Below, in pieces: positions 25,591 to 34,415 of a DNA stretch of 64,000 nt. The position numbers were made by a program, and so were the translations under genes. Numbering within the stretch: the stretch's first letter is position 1; the number at the start of each line of letters is the position of its first letter. The stretch spans positions 135,259 through 199,258 of the forward strand of contig CP136752.1 in NCBI GenBank assembly GCA_033471095.1, in the 5' to 3' direction. This DNA comes from Nitrosopumilaceae archaeon AB1(1) (GTDB lineage Archaea > Thermoproteota > Nitrososphaeria > Nitrososphaerales > Nitrosopumilaceae). Under the pieces are notes generated by a model. That model made no database searches. It was given only the letters and a program-made list of their open reading frames with translations, and was not told the origin of the DNA.

Positions 25591-26254
25591 TGTATTTCCA
25601 TCACCGCTAGACATTATCGAGGATTTGGCATACATGGCATCAGATGGCAGTTTATTTTATGGAATTGGTACTAGTCTAGCAAGACTAGCCATAGGATTAT
25701 CAATTGCAATATCCGGTGGCATAGTTCTCGGAGTATTAATGGCGCGTGTAGATACCATCAATCAAACTATCGGATCATTGGTTTTAGGATTACAATCAAT
25801 ACCATCCATTGCTTGGGTACCACTAGCAATACTGTGGTTTGGACTGACAGATGGAGGGATCATATTTGTTACTACCATCGGGGCAATATTTGCAGTTACC
25901 ATAAACACATACACTGGAGTGAAAAATATTAATCCCCATTATATTGAAGCGGGAAAAAACATGGGAGCACATGGTAGTAAATTAATAACAAGTGTGCTAC
26001 TACCTGCAGCATTTCCTTACATGATATCAGGTTTTAAACAGGGTTGGGCATTTGCGTGGAGAGGAGTAATTGGAGCAGAGATACTATTTTCATTTTTGGG
26101 ACTCGGTTTCATACTCAATGCAGGAAGACAGTTGAATGATGTCTCTGAAATTATTGCCATAATGATTGTAATTATGGGAATTGGAATGTTGATGGACGGT
26201 GCTATATTCAAAAGATTAGAGAACAAAGTAATGATTAGATGGGGATTGCGATAA
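25502..26254 (+). CDS. NitT/TauT-type ABC transporter permease
   Basis: 250 residues with six hydrophobic segments and the BPD-transport EAA-like loop EAGKNMGAHGSKLITSVLLPAAFPYM (~150-175, quoted in part). The opening helix FFLALVIIWQAVAY and the SIPSIAWVPLAILWFG segment are typical of SsuC/TauC permeases. It completes the binding protein-ATPase-permease set; start ATG overlaps the restored ATPase stop. Downstream is a 134-bp gap before the three-gene toxin-like unit. Confidence 0.9.
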   Translation: MNVWMKKVVFFLALVIIWQAVAYSNVWASNVFPSPLDIIEDLAYMASDGSLFYGIGTSLARLAIGLSIAISGGIVLGVLMARVDTINQTIGSLVLGLQSIPSIAWVPLAILWFGLTDGGIIFVTTIGAIFAVTINTYTGVKNINPHYIEAGKNMGAHGSKLITSVLLPAAFPYMISGFKQGWAFAWRGVIGAEILFSFLGLGFILNAGRQLNDVSEIIAIMIVIMGIGMLMDGAIFKRLENKVMIRWGLR

Positions 26255-26388
26255 TTCCATACCGAGTTGCAAATGGAATATGTGGAGAATCATTCATAAA
26301 ATGAATATTTACCGATTAAAAATTATTGAAATATGATTATATTCAGCTTGTAATTTATATAGAAAAATGAGCAACGAAAAATGCATAA

Positions 26389-26880
26389 ATGAATGAAGGG
26401 ATAAAATCGACTCATCAGAATTTAGACGTTTTCAGACTTGGCATGATTCTACAAAATATAGATAATTTTGATACAACTACGTTTAAGGGCAGATTGACAC
26501 TTCAAAAAACAATATATCTTTTACAAGTATTTGGACTTTACATTGGATATAATTTTTCATGGTATTTACGTGGACCGTATTGTTCACGATTGGCAAGAAA
26601 TGGTTTTGAATTAGAGAATATTTATGAAAATATACACCAGGGATCATTTGAAAAAAAATCATCGCAAAAACGATTTCAAGAATTTTTAAAATTTATGGCT
26701 AATAAAAAAAATGATCCAGATCGAATTGAAATTCTTGCATCAATTCATTTTTTGAAAAAAATACACACAGATATGAAAAAATCTGAAATATTGAATAAAG
26801 TGAAGAAAAAACAACTCAACTTTACAAAAAAACAGTGTGAAGATGCATGGAGTGAATTAAAAATGGAGAAATTGATATAA
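26389..26880 (+). CDS. YwgA/Panacea-like protein, first gene of a toxin-antitoxin-like triple
   Basis: 163 residues. The segment GRLTLQKTIYLLQVFGLYIG followed by a WYLRGPY motif resembles the LQKxxYLxQ...W..GPY core of Panacea (DUF4065) and YwgA-like proteins. Panacea domains are known neutralising modules in toxin-antitoxin operons. The C-terminal half is Lys-rich and helical. Its stop overlaps the next ATG by one base (TAATG), and the third gene is a RelE-like toxin, so the three are likely one unit. The family call is by motif resemblance only. Confidence 0.62.
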   Translation: MNEGIKSTHQNLDVFRLGMILQNIDNFDTTTFKGRLTLQKTIYLLQVFGLYIGYNFSWYLRGPYCSRLARNGFELENIYENIHQGSFEKKSSQKRFQEFLKFMANKKNDPDRIEILASIHFLKKIHTDMKKSEILNKVKKKQLNFTKKQCEDAWSELKMEKLI

Positions 26881-27227
26881 TGTCGTTAAAATTAAAAGAA
26901 AAAATCACATTTCCACAAAAAGAGATAAAGAAAACAGTTTCGAGTAAATATCACACAGTACGTAAATCATTGAGTAGTGACGATGCAGCACTATTTTTTA
27001 TGCTGACAGATACAACATATGGAGATAAGCATCAAATCAATATTGAAAAAGTACACAAAAATGTATTTCAAAAAGCAAAAATTGCCAAAATAACAATATC
27101 TGATGAAGATATGGAAACATTAGAAATTATGCTAGATCCAAAAATGAGAGAAGAGATCAAATCTCGTATGGATGATGTAAAAAAAGGGAATCTGGTATCA
27201 TGGAACAAGGTAAAAGACACGGTCTAA
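26880..27227 (+). CDS. probable antitoxin of RelE-like toxin
   Basis: 115 residues. The C-terminal segment SRMDDVKKGNLVSWNKVK resembles the tail of RelB/Phd-type antitoxins (E..I.E.K.G..V.W.EVK). The N-terminal part is Lys-rich with a weakly helical DNA-binding-like pattern (KKTVSSKYHTVRKSLSSDDAA), not a clear ribbon-helix-helix. It overlaps the toxin ORF by 28 bases, a common antitoxin-toxin arrangement. It may instead be a two-part adaptor with the upstream gene. Confidence 0.62.
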   Translation: MSLKLKEKITFPQKEIKKTVSSKYHTVRKSLSSDDAALFFMLTDTTYGDKHQINIEKVHKNVFQKAKIAKITISDEDMETLEIMLDPKMREEIKSRMDDVKKGNLVSWNKVKDTV

Positions 27228-27523
27228 TTTTTGAGATCAAACTACACAAAAATGTTGAAAAAACACTAAAGAAAATGAAAAAACATGACCCTAAATTATT
27301 ATCAGAGATAAGAGTCAGGTTTGAATCTCTAAAGAAAAATCCAAATCTTGGAAAAAAATTAAAGGGTGACCTTGAGAAAATATATTCCATCTCTATCAAG
27401 AAATTTGATTTTCGAATATTATACATTAAAGAAAAAAAAGATATAATCATCATATTAGCAATAGGTCACAGAAGAAATATTTATGACAATATGAAACAAT
27501 ATTTAGAATTATTAAAAGTTTAA
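27200..27523 (+). CDS. relE: RelE/ParE-superfamily toxin
   Basis: 107 residues. Fold hallmarks: an opening strand FEIKLHKNVEKTLKKM, a helix pair, LKGDLEKIYSISIKKFDFRILYIK, and the terminal IGHRRNIYD motif with Arg/His/Tyr residues typical of RelE mRNA interferases cutting at the ribosomal A site. ATG at 27200 lies inside the antitoxin gene. The retention of the IGHRRNIYD segment suggests an active toxin. It is the third gene of the unit; an IS-like end lies 12 bp after its stop. Confidence 0.85.
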   Translation: MEQGKRHGLIFEIKLHKNVEKTLKKMKKHDPKLLSEIRVRFESLKKNPNLGKKLKGDLEKIYSISIKKFDFRILYIKEKKDIIIILAIGHRRNIYDNMKQYLELLKV

Positions 27524-27840
27524 TCTTGAAGAAAGATTCTGTTGCAACTTTGGGTGTTATTCAAGTTTTGTTAAGATAGCAAGACATTCATAGTGTTAAA
27601 TTATCTGTGGCCAAGTACAATATGGATTGATTCTGAAATTAGAGTGTGTTATGTGTGATGAATATTCATTGAAACCACTCAACATTAAAAATCTAGAAAC
27701 TATCACCATACAGATTCATTGATCTTATTACTATACAGTATACTAGTCTGAATTAACATTTTGACTGTATCTAGTACTCAGTTTTGAATTTTGAAGAATT
27801 GTAAATCTATGTTATATGTAACTAATTTCCACACCACAAA
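27524..27840. other. 317-bp gap between RelE-like gene and Vgb-like gene
   Basis: Holds a solitary IS-like terminal repeat at 27535-27563 (annotated separately). The remaining ~275 bp are AT-rich with no frame longer than about 25 codons that looks coding and no recognisable RNA. Confidence 0.5.
27535..27563 (+). repeat. solitary IS6-like terminal repeat
   Basis: The core CTGTTGCAACTTTGGGTGTT is shared with 33532-33559 and, with changes, 58722-58749. The flanking sequences differ, so only ~25 bases are homologous. No partner end is visible nearby, which suggests a leftover after deletion. Confidence 0.6.
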
Positions 27841-29412
27841 TTATGTAACAGTTATTGTAATAAATTGTGATACAGACACATTACCTGCATCTCCACCTAG
27901 TAGTACTCTGTGTTTGCCGATAAGAGCAGTATCAGATACAACTATATTATAATTTATGGTATTTCGTAAAGCAGCATCTTCTGGATCAGAACCAAATGGT
28001 ATAATGACAATATCAGATAACGGAGAGAATATGTTGGATGTTGGAGATACTGTACCACCTGTTTGATCTGCAACTTTTTCAAGCGTGGCAGATACAGTTC
28101 CTACTGTTCCACGTGGAATGACGACATCTGTATCATTGAAGTTTAACGTGTAAGGTAGTGGTATTGACGTATCTACAACACCGATATTATTTTCAACCCA
28201 TTCTGTAAACCATATTAAATCTCCATCTATAGCAAAGTCAAATACTTGAGCCAATCCACAATTTTTCATTATTTGACAATCAGCCCAAAATGGATTCATC
28301 GAGGGTATCAGATACTCGACTAGAACCTCAGATTCAGGATCAAATACGCCTATACGATTTGCAGTTTGCTCATTGAATACAAGAAGGTTATCATCAGTAA
28401 CATCTATCCAATAAGGTCTAGAAACAGGATTAACAATTACGCCAGTAACATTACCATACGTAGATACAGTGGGAATTGATGTAACATATCTAGTAAAAGT
28501 CTCTTTGATGGGATCAAATTTAAAGAAAAAGTTACTAGATGTATCTACAATCCAAATATTGTCATTTTTATCTGCCACCAATCCATTTGGCGTGGTCAGA
28601 CCAGGGGGAAAAGGATATGCCTTAGAACTATTGGTCAATACAGAATCTAAATCATCACGGAATGAGTCGAAAGGTATGTTGGAGAGTACACCACCTTTTT
28701 GAAATACCCAGTTTGTAAACCAAAGAGAACCATTAGAGTCAAGAGCAACATCACTAGTAAAGGAATTTTCTACAGGAGACGGAAGTAGAGAGTATTCAGT
28801 ATCCATGGATTTTGCATCTGCTATATCCAATAGAGCTAATTTAGCACCTGTAAAATCATTAATAATAATTGAAGAGTTTATTATGCTTAATTTTTGTGGT
28901 AAGGAACGAGTCTCAACAGGGAATGGGATCATAGTATAAGTATTCATAACAGGATCAAATTGCCAAATAGAATCAAAACTATCATCGGTGAACCAAATGT
29001 TTCCATCAGAGGATGAATCTATACCCCACATCATCGAACGTGAATCAGAAGTCCACTGTGGATTTGGATAATCAGTAAACGTTTCAGTTTTAGGATCAAA
29101 CATTCCCAGTCCACCAGTATTTGTTTGTGTAAACCACACATTAGAGGAGTCATCCACAAATATTGCCAAAGGTTGAACACACCAAGTTGATATTTTATAT
29201 TCTGTAATATAGGGGGTGGTCTTTGCCGTACTAGATTCACAAAAGCGAATCTGCTCATCAATAGAATAACTATTAGGATCTCCAGATACACCGTCACCAA
29301 TAGAATCATCAGGCTCTGGAATTAATCCTGGTATACCTATCACAACTCCTGATGTCAACATTAGACCACCAAAAAATGCAAATGCTAAAATTCCTTTTGT
29401 TCGTTTTTTCAC
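27841..29412 (-). CDS. membrane-anchored Vgb-like (virginiamycin B lyase-type) beta-propeller protein
   Basis: 523 residues. The N-terminus (KKRTKGILAFAFFGGLMLTSGVV) is a signal or anchor helix. The body contains repeated NVWFTQ, NIWFTDD, SLWFTN and NIWIVD blades characteristic of streptogramin lyase/SMP-30-like beta-propellers. The C-terminal ~90 residues (VIPRGTVGTVSATLEKVADQ) look like a beta-sandwich. Thaumarchaea carry several such secreted propellers of unknown substrate; true antibiotic-lyase activity should not be assumed. Likely extracellular and membrane-tethered. Confidence 0.75.
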   Translation of the reverse strand: MKKRTKGILAFAFFGGLMLTSGVVIGIPGLIPEPDDSIGDGVSGDPNSYSIDEQIRFCESSTAKTTPYITEYKISTWCVQPLAIFVDDSSNVWFTQTNTGGLGMFDPKTETFTDYPNPQWTSDSRSMMWGIDSSSDGNIWFTDDSFDSIWQFDPVMNTYTMIPFPVETRSLPQKLSIINSSIIINDFTGAKLALLDIADAKSMDTEYSLLPSPVENSFTSDVALDSNGSLWFTNWVFQKGGVLSNIPFDSFRDDLDSVLTNSSKAYPFPPGLTTPNGLVADKNDNIWIVDTSSNFFFKFDPIKETFTRYVTSIPTVSTYGNVTGVIVNPVSRPYWIDVTDDNLLVFNEQTANRIGVFDPESEVLVEYLIPSMNPFWADCQIMKNCGLAQVFDFAIDGDLIWFTEWVENNIGVVDTSIPLPYTLNFNDTDVVIPRGTVGTVSATLEKVADQTGGTVSPTSNIFSPLSDIVIIPFGSDPEDAALRNTINYNIVVSDTALIGKHRVLLGGDAGNVSVSQFITITVT

Positions 29413-29460
29413 AAAAACAAAATGATAATAGACGTTAATATTTTATTCCAATGATTAATT

Positions 29461-29814
29461 CTATAAAAGACGCATATCGCCAGTTATATCGTCAATTCTG
29501 TTCCCATCTGCTGGTCCCAAACAGATGCACGTTACTGTACCCGGTTCAAGCTGAGTATGCCCTGCATCAGATACCTCAGCCCACGGAATATCCATTTCTG
29601 CAGCAGATCGCTTGAGTTTAATAATATCAGAGATACCAGATGCTCGAACTACTATTTTCACTTGAGATGGCCACCACGAATCATACCAATCAGAATAATT
29701 ACGTCTGGCTTTATCGGCAGCCATTACACATGCATGACCTACTTGAGCGGCAATCTTACCTTTGCCCATACCTAGATCAGTACGAACAGCAATCACTTGT
29801 TTGAAATCAGCCAT
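29461..29814 (-). CDS. pth2: peptidyl-tRNA hydrolase, PTH2 type
   Basis: 117 residues, the usual length. It recycles peptidyl-tRNA. The family's diagnostic pattern is complete: an opening QVIAVRTDLGMGKGKIAAQVGHA (quoted in part; Lys, Gln and His of the active cleft), a central VKIVVRASG strand, and the closing DAGHTQLEPGTVTCICLGP. Start ATG at 29814. Stand-alone, divergent from the reductase and near truD, a neighbourhood seen in other archaea. Confidence 0.95.
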   Translation of the reverse strand: MADFKQVIAVRTDLGMGKGKIAAQVGHACVMAADKARRNYSDWYDSWWPSQVKIVVRASGISDIIKLKRSAAEMDIPWAEVSDAGHTQLEPGTVTCICLGPADGNRIDDITGDMRLL

Positions 29815-29929
29815 GAGTATTAATGAGTTACATCATAATTAAAAGCATATCAAATTTGACAAAGTTGTTTCATAATTGTAGAATTGACAACACGAATACA
29901 ATAAATAATTACACGATACTGTAATAATC

Positions 29930-31054
29930 ATGTATGATGTAATAGTGGTAGGTGGCAGTATTGCAGGGCTACTATGTGCAAGAGAGATTGCAAAAAATCA
30001 TTCAGTATTAGTTGTAGAAGAAGATCATGAGATTGGAACACCAGAGCATTGTGGAGGTCTTGTTAGTAGGAAAGGATTGGATTCCATTGATGTTCCTATA
30101 CAAAGGAGCGCCAGTAGAGTGAATAAAGCTAGATTGTATGCACCTAGTGGGAAAAATTTGGAGATAAATTCTATGGCACAAAATATACTCCAAATTGATT
30201 GCAGAGAACTTGATAAACAAGTAGCAATTCAGGCACAAGAGAATGGCGCAGAGATTATGGTTGGAAATAAATTTTTAAAATTTTCAAATAATATAGTACA
30301 TACCAGTCAGGAAGATTTTGAGTGTAAATGTATGGTTGATGCTAGAGGCATACAGGCACTAGCAAACAACGACAGAGAGGGATTTTTATCTTCTGCACAA
30401 TATCAGGTGTATGCGGATTGGATTGATGGCGAAACTGTAGAAATTTATCTCGATCAAAAATTATATCCTGGGTTCTTTGCATGGGTTATTCCCATTGGAA
30501 AACATGTTGGCAAGGTTGGCATTGCAGGTAAAAAAATTAATGCAGAGAAGACAGTAGAGAAATTCATGGAGAGTAGAGGTAAATATTCAATCATGAGAAA
30601 AATATTTGCACCTATTTGGATCAAAGGTCCAATCAAGCAATTTGTTACTAATAATGTAATAACAATAGGTGATGCAGCTGGACAGACAAAACCTACAACT
30701 GCAGGAGGCATATATTCAGCAGGGATGGGAGGCATACTAGCAGGAAATGCAATTGATAAATTTTTAAAATCTCAAAATAGTGAAGAGTTGAATCAATATA
30801 AAATACAATGGCACAAGATGTTTGGTGCAGAATTTGAAAAGCAGTTTTTGGGGAGAAAAATCCTAGAAAAACTTGATAATTCCACCATAGATTCACTATT
30901 TTCTGCAATATCACCTGAAATGATACAAGATATGGCAAAAAGTGAAGATTTTGACTTTCATAGTGGAATGCTGATCAAGATGCTAGGTGTAAAAGGAACT
31001 TTCAAGATTGCACAGATGTTACTTGGTAGTGAATTTAAAAAATTATTAAAATAA
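29930..31054 (+). CDS. geranylgeranyl reductase family flavoprotein
   Basis: 374 residues. N-terminal FAD-binding motif VVGGSIAGLLCARE, a DARG second motif, and the GDAAGQTKPTTAGGIYSAGMGG (quoted in part) substrate/FAD segment that marks digeranylgeranylglycerophospholipid reductases and relatives. Such enzymes saturate isoprenoid chains of archaeal lipids or of quinones. The CGGLVS motif near residue 42 matches the family's cysteine. Thaumarchaea have several paralogues, so the exact substrate is uncertain. 40 bp before truD, same strand. Confidence 0.85.
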   Translation: MYDVIVVGGSIAGLLCAREIAKNHSVLVVEEDHEIGTPEHCGGLVSRKGLDSIDVPIQRSASRVNKARLYAPSGKNLEINSMAQNILQIDCRELDKQVAIQAQENGAEIMVGNKFLKFSNNIVHTSQEDFECKCMVDARGIQALANNDREGFLSSAQYQVYADWIDGETVEIYLDQKLYPGFFAWVIPIGKHVGKVGIAGKKINAEKTVEKFMESRGKYSIMRKIFAPIWIKGPIKQFVTNNVITIGDAAGQTKPTTAGGIYSAGMGGILAGNAIDKFLKSQNSEELNQYKIQWHKMFGAEFEKQFLGRKILEKLDNSTIDSLFSAISPEMIQDMAKSEDFDFHSGMLIKMLGVKGTFKIAQMLLGSEFKKLLK

Positions 31055-31094
31055 ATAGAAATGATTTAATCAGATAGGTCTCTACTATACTGTT

Positions 31095-32276
31095 ATGCTT
31101 CCTAAAATAGATCAAGAGATTGGCATGGATGTGTATAGTACTAATTTTGTAGGTTGTGGCGGTCGTATAAAGGAGAAAAATGAAGATTTTCAAGTTGTAG
31201 AATTATTATCTAAATCTATTCTAGAGGATATAAACTCAAAAGGCAAATACACAGTATATAATTTGAAAAAAAATGGGATAGATACAACACACGCTTTGAA
31301 TTTAGTTAGAAATAAGACTGGTATGAATCTAAAAGCACTTGGTCTCAAAGATGCACACGCAATGACAGAACAATATGTCTGTACAACAAGAACACAAACT
31401 GGAAATAAATTAGTAAACACAGACAAGGTAAGCATATCACAAATTGGATTTGTAAATAAACCATTTTCAAAAAAAGATATGATAGGAAATCAATTTACTA
31501 TAAAGATCAACGATATTAAATCAGATATTGCAAGTTTGAATGATGAAATAATTTTAAATTTTTATGGATATCAAAGATTTGGATCAAAGAGACCGGTTAG
31601 CCACAAAATCGGCAAAGCCATCATACAAGGAGATTTTCAATTGGCAGTGGAGACACTTTTAGGGGCTACATCAGAATATGATACAACAGAGAATAATAAA
31701 ACAAGACAGAGATTAGCAGAGAATAGTATATCGTATGAGGAGATTCCAAAGGGCATGGATTTAGAGAGGATGATTTATCGAAAAATGACAGAGTGTGGAG
31801 ATTATCTTGTGGCATTACGCAATATACCAGTATCTATGAGGAGATTTTTTGTTCAAGCCTATCAATCCTTTCTATTCAACAAGACACTGAGTAGAATATA
31901 CAAAGATGAGATATCATTGGAGGCCAAAGATGGAGATGTCTGTTTTAATTCAGATGGAAAAATTGGAAAATATAATTTTAAAGCAGATGATAAACTTGCA
32001 ATTCCATTTGTCGGATATTCCTATTACAAAAAGACAAGATTTCATGAAATAATATCAGAGGTTTTACAAGAAGAGAATATTAAACCAGCCGATTTTTTCA
32101 CAAAACAGATACAAGAGGCAGGTAATGAGGGAGGGTTCAGAGAGGCACTAATCATGCATCAAAATTTTACAGTAACTAATAATATCATATCATTTATGTT
32201 AACAAGAGGTTCATTTGCAACTATACTTTTACGAGAGATTATGAAACCTGAAAATCCACTAGAGTCAGGATTTTAA
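31095..32276 (+). CDS. truD: tRNA pseudouridine synthase D
   Basis: 393 residues. Makes pseudouridine-13 in tRNA. The catalytic aspartate lies in the motif ALGLKDAHAMTEQY (~residues 78-91), followed by NFYGYQRFGSKRPVSHKIG, the other TruD signature, and the inserted TRUD domain. Length is at the archaeal norm. Its stop overlaps the convergent membrane-protein gene by 4 bases. No anomalies. Confidence 0.94.
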   Translation: MLPKIDQEIGMDVYSTNFVGCGGRIKEKNEDFQVVELLSKSILEDINSKGKYTVYNLKKNGIDTTHALNLVRNKTGMNLKALGLKDAHAMTEQYVCTTRTQTGNKLVNTDKVSISQIGFVNKPFSKKDMIGNQFTIKINDIKSDIASLNDEIILNFYGYQRFGSKRPVSHKIGKAIIQGDFQLAVETLLGATSEYDTTENNKTRQRLAENSISYEEIPKGMDLERMIYRKMTECGDYLVALRNIPVSMRRFFVQAYQSFLFNKTLSRIYKDEISLEAKDGDVCFNSDGKIGKYNFKADDKLAIPFVGYSYYKKTRFHEIISEVLQEENIKPADFFTKQIQEAGNEGGFREALIMHQNFTVTNNIISFMLTRGSFATILLREIMKPENPLESGF

Positions 32277-32680
32277 GTTTCTTTATCTGGCATGAGATTT
32301 GCAAACACTCTATTGCCGAATTGTTTACACTCAGGACTAGTATTATCTCGATTAGATTTACACTCTTCAAATATTTTAGACTCTACCCATGTTCTATATG
32401 TAAAACATTCTGGACTTTCAAGATCATTATTTTTTAGACATTGTGAAAATTGAATACCATTTTTGAATTTTACACAGGATTCAGAAACAAAATCAACGGC
32501 TTTACAATTTTCAAATTCTAATACTTTTTGTCTCTTTATGCTATCTCCATACAAGACATCATCTGCAACAAATAAGCTAAGAATTCCAATAGTAGCAAGT
32601 GAAAATGCCACCATGAACATAGATATGCCCACAGCACGATAATTATGTGGATTTTCGTCGCTCAATGAGTAAAAATTCAT
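32273..32680 (-). CDS. single-span membrane protein with three cysteine pairs
   Basis: 135 residues. A hydrophobic helix at ~19-40 (ISMFMVAFSLATIGILSLFV) and a soluble C-terminal domain containing three pairs of cysteines spaced 10-12 residues apart (NCKAVDFVSESC, QCLKNNDLESPEC, ECKSNRDNTSPEC). The repeated motif suggests three disulfide-linked hairpins outside the cell. I do not recognise the family. Convergent with truD. Confidence 0.7.
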   Translation of the reverse strand: MNFYSLSDENPHNYRAVGISMFMVAFSLATIGILSLFVADDVLYGDSIKRQKVLEFENCKAVDFVSESCVKFKNGIQFSQCLKNNDLESPECFTYRTWVESKIFEECKSNRDNTSPECKQFGNRVFANLMPDKET

Positions 32681-32749
32681 TCAAGTAGAATTTAATCCTT
32701 TCAAAAGGGAAGATTAAAAATTAAACACAGATGAGTATTTTGTATAGTT

Positions 32750-33073
32750 ATGGCGTTTCAGATATTTCAATATGAGTTTCTGGGTCCGATAAAAATCTCA
32801 GAGTGGGGACCACCGATGGAAGAGGTGGTATATCTGATACTCTCAAAAAAAGATGAAAAATTCCACATAATATACACCGACCAAACTGCTGGAACTCAAA
32901 AGAAAGATTTTTTCACGAAAGATTTAGAATCAGATTGTTGGCATACACATGGAGGGATATCAGATGAAATTTATCTTGCAATATATCCCATGTGGAAATC
33001 AGATGAGAATGCAAGGAAGCGTCTAGTAGATAGAATAATAAACAAGTTTAAACCAGTTTGTAACGAGAATTAA
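32750..33073 (+). CDS. hypothetical protein, 107 aa
   Basis: 107 residues, ATG at 32750, cytosolic, with alternating strands (EVVYLILSKKDEKFHIIYTD) and a HTHGG motif near residue 65 followed by a basic C-terminal helix. No family recognised. It converges on the coiled-coil gene with a 4-base overlap at its stop. Composition matches neighbouring core genes. Confidence 0.65.
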   Translation: MAFQIFQYEFLGPIKISEWGPPMEEVVYLILSKKDEKFHIIYTDQTAGTQKKDFFTKDLESDCWHTHGGISDEIYLAIYPMWKSDENARKRLVDRIINKFKPVCNEN

Positions 33074-33339
33074 GATTTTCTAACCATATTTTCAACTTTG
33101 AATATATGAAGTGTAAGAAAATATATAGCTTTTTTTAAATGGTTAAATTCTTTTAGAGTGTGTGATTGTTGATCTACTAATACAAGAAGTGTTTTTGTGA
33201 CGTTACGTTGCCAGTTATCTTCAGAAGATGCCTCTAGAGCATTAATTTTAGATTTTAGTGCATCTAGTTGTTTTTGCATTTCATCACTTTCGCTGTGAAG
33301 TTGAAGTTTATCATCATTACATGGTTTAATCTCAGTCAT
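33070..33339 (-). CDS. coiled-coil hypothetical protein, 89 aa
   Basis: Residues ~15-45 form a clear heptad pattern (DEMQKQLDALKSKINALEA), followed by a second amphipathic region (VLVDQQSHTLKEFNHLKKAIYFL). No membrane segment. Its ATG overlaps the TGA of the small zinc-binding gene upstream (ATGA), so the two are co-translated. Unknown function. Confidence 0.65.
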   Translation of the reverse strand: MTEIKPCNDDKLQLHSESDEMQKQLDALKSKINALEASSEDNWQRNVTKTLLVLVDQQSHTLKEFNHLKKAIYFLTLHIFKVENMVRKS

Positions 33340-33488
33340 GACAATTCCTCATCTATTAATTGGATAGAGTCAACATACTCTTTGCACTGACATCCAGGGA
33401 TCATACATTTACCTAGTTTTAAGAGAGATGCACCAGGTTCAGAGGTGTTGTGAATATCAGAGGTGTGATTACAATTGTCACAGTTCAT
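33336..33488 (-). CDS. small zinc-binding-like protein, 50 aa
   Basis: ATG at 33488, TGA at 33336-33338 overlapping the next gene's ATG. It begins MNCDNCNHTSDIH and later has CMIPGCQC: five cysteines and two histidines arranged like a treble-clef or ribbon. Tight coupling with the coiled-coil gene supports it being real. Upstream, ~45 bp away, begins an IS-like end. Confidence 0.65.
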   Translation of the reverse strand: MNCDNCNHTSDIHNTSEPGASLLKLGKCMIPGCQCKEYVDSIQLIDEELS

Positions 33489-33835
33489 AAAAAAATATAA
33501 TCTAGGCTACATTTAGCCATTTTGAAAATATGTTCTGTTGCAACTTTGGGTGTTACTCATAAATCAATGAATTATAATTGTTATTATAAAAACAGTAAAT
33601 TATACCACAAATGTGTTCACAAATTGCAACGAATCAATAATGTATTTCCTTGTTAATGGCAGTCCTGATACAATCTTAGAATTATATTTTTTGCTTTTCA
33701 TAACACTGCAACAGTTAGGCATACTAGGGGACTCGCTCAGATGCCCATTTGCGATTTTATACAAGTCTCTTGCGTGTATTTCTATTTGTGACACTCCGTT
33801 CTGCCTAGCGTCATTCGTTCATAATATTCGATAAA
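33489..33835. other. 347-bp stretch at the left end of an IR-bounded segment
   Basis: Contains the IS-like end 33532-33559. From 33794 back to 33600 on the minus strand a 64-codon frame (IHARDLYKIANGHLSESPSM, CCSVMKSKKYNS) has a protein-like composition and may be a gene remnant; it extends slightly upstream to an in-frame TGA. I do not recognise it and do not call it a gene. Confidence 0.4.
33532..33559 (+). repeat. IS6-like terminal repeat, left end of segment A
   Basis: GTTCTGTTGCAACTTTGGG followed by TGTTACTCA. It is an imperfect inverted copy of 34639-34666. The outer CTNTTGCAA core resembles IS6/IS26-type ends (xxCTGTTGCAAA). Confidence 0.65.
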
Positions 33836-34355
33836 TTGTCAAACTCTAAAATTATTGGTATATCAATTATGGCCATCATCATAAGTTTGGGATCTGTGGC
33901 TTTGACCACACTATCTATTTCAAATATTCCCAGTATTAATGAATATGTTGGTCTTTATGACAAAAGTGTCGAATTATTAAACAAGATGAAAGAAGTACAG
34001 AAACTAAACAATGAATTGATACAGTTAGAATCTTACGCAAATGTCGCAACCTTAGAACGTGATAAACTTTGAGACAGTTCAATAAGATATATGCTGAAAT
34101 CACCACAGAGTATAATGAAGAGTATATAGTCTATTAAACACTCTTTTGACAAGATACTCTACAAATAATAAATGGGATCGTTATGATGAAATTTTACAGT
34201 ATATGACCGTATTAGAAAATAATTATTTAAAAGATACCAATGCTCATAATGCTCATTTGAGTAATTATTTTGATGATCTTTTAACATAACGTTCAACATA
34301 TAATAACAAATACGGTGATTTGGCAAATAAGATATCTGATATTATTGACAAGTAG
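33836..34355 (+). pseudogene. decayed membrane-anchored coiled-coil protein gene
   Basis: The readable 78-residue start (33836-34072, TTG/ATG region) has an N-terminal membrane helix (IIGISIMAIIISLGSVAL) and a coiled coil (VELLNKMKEVQKLNNELIQL). A +1 shift continues as RQFNKIYAEITTEYNEEY, then further pieces read NKWDRYDEILQYMTVLENNY, and after an in-frame TAA, NKYGDLANKISDIIDK to TAG at 34353-34355. Together these look like one ~150-170-residue anchored coiled-coil protein with several disruptions. It lies within the IR-bounded segment A. Confidence 0.5.
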
Positions 34356-34415
34356 TGAATAAAATGTATTTGAGATTCTTTTTTATACACTGGATAAAAA
34401 CGGAGACAAAATAAC

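Noticed and set aside
33613-33834. Plus-strand 73-codon frame inside segment A
   Set aside because: Opposite to a more protein-like minus frame; Cys/Phe/Leu-rich composition typical of a shadow frame.
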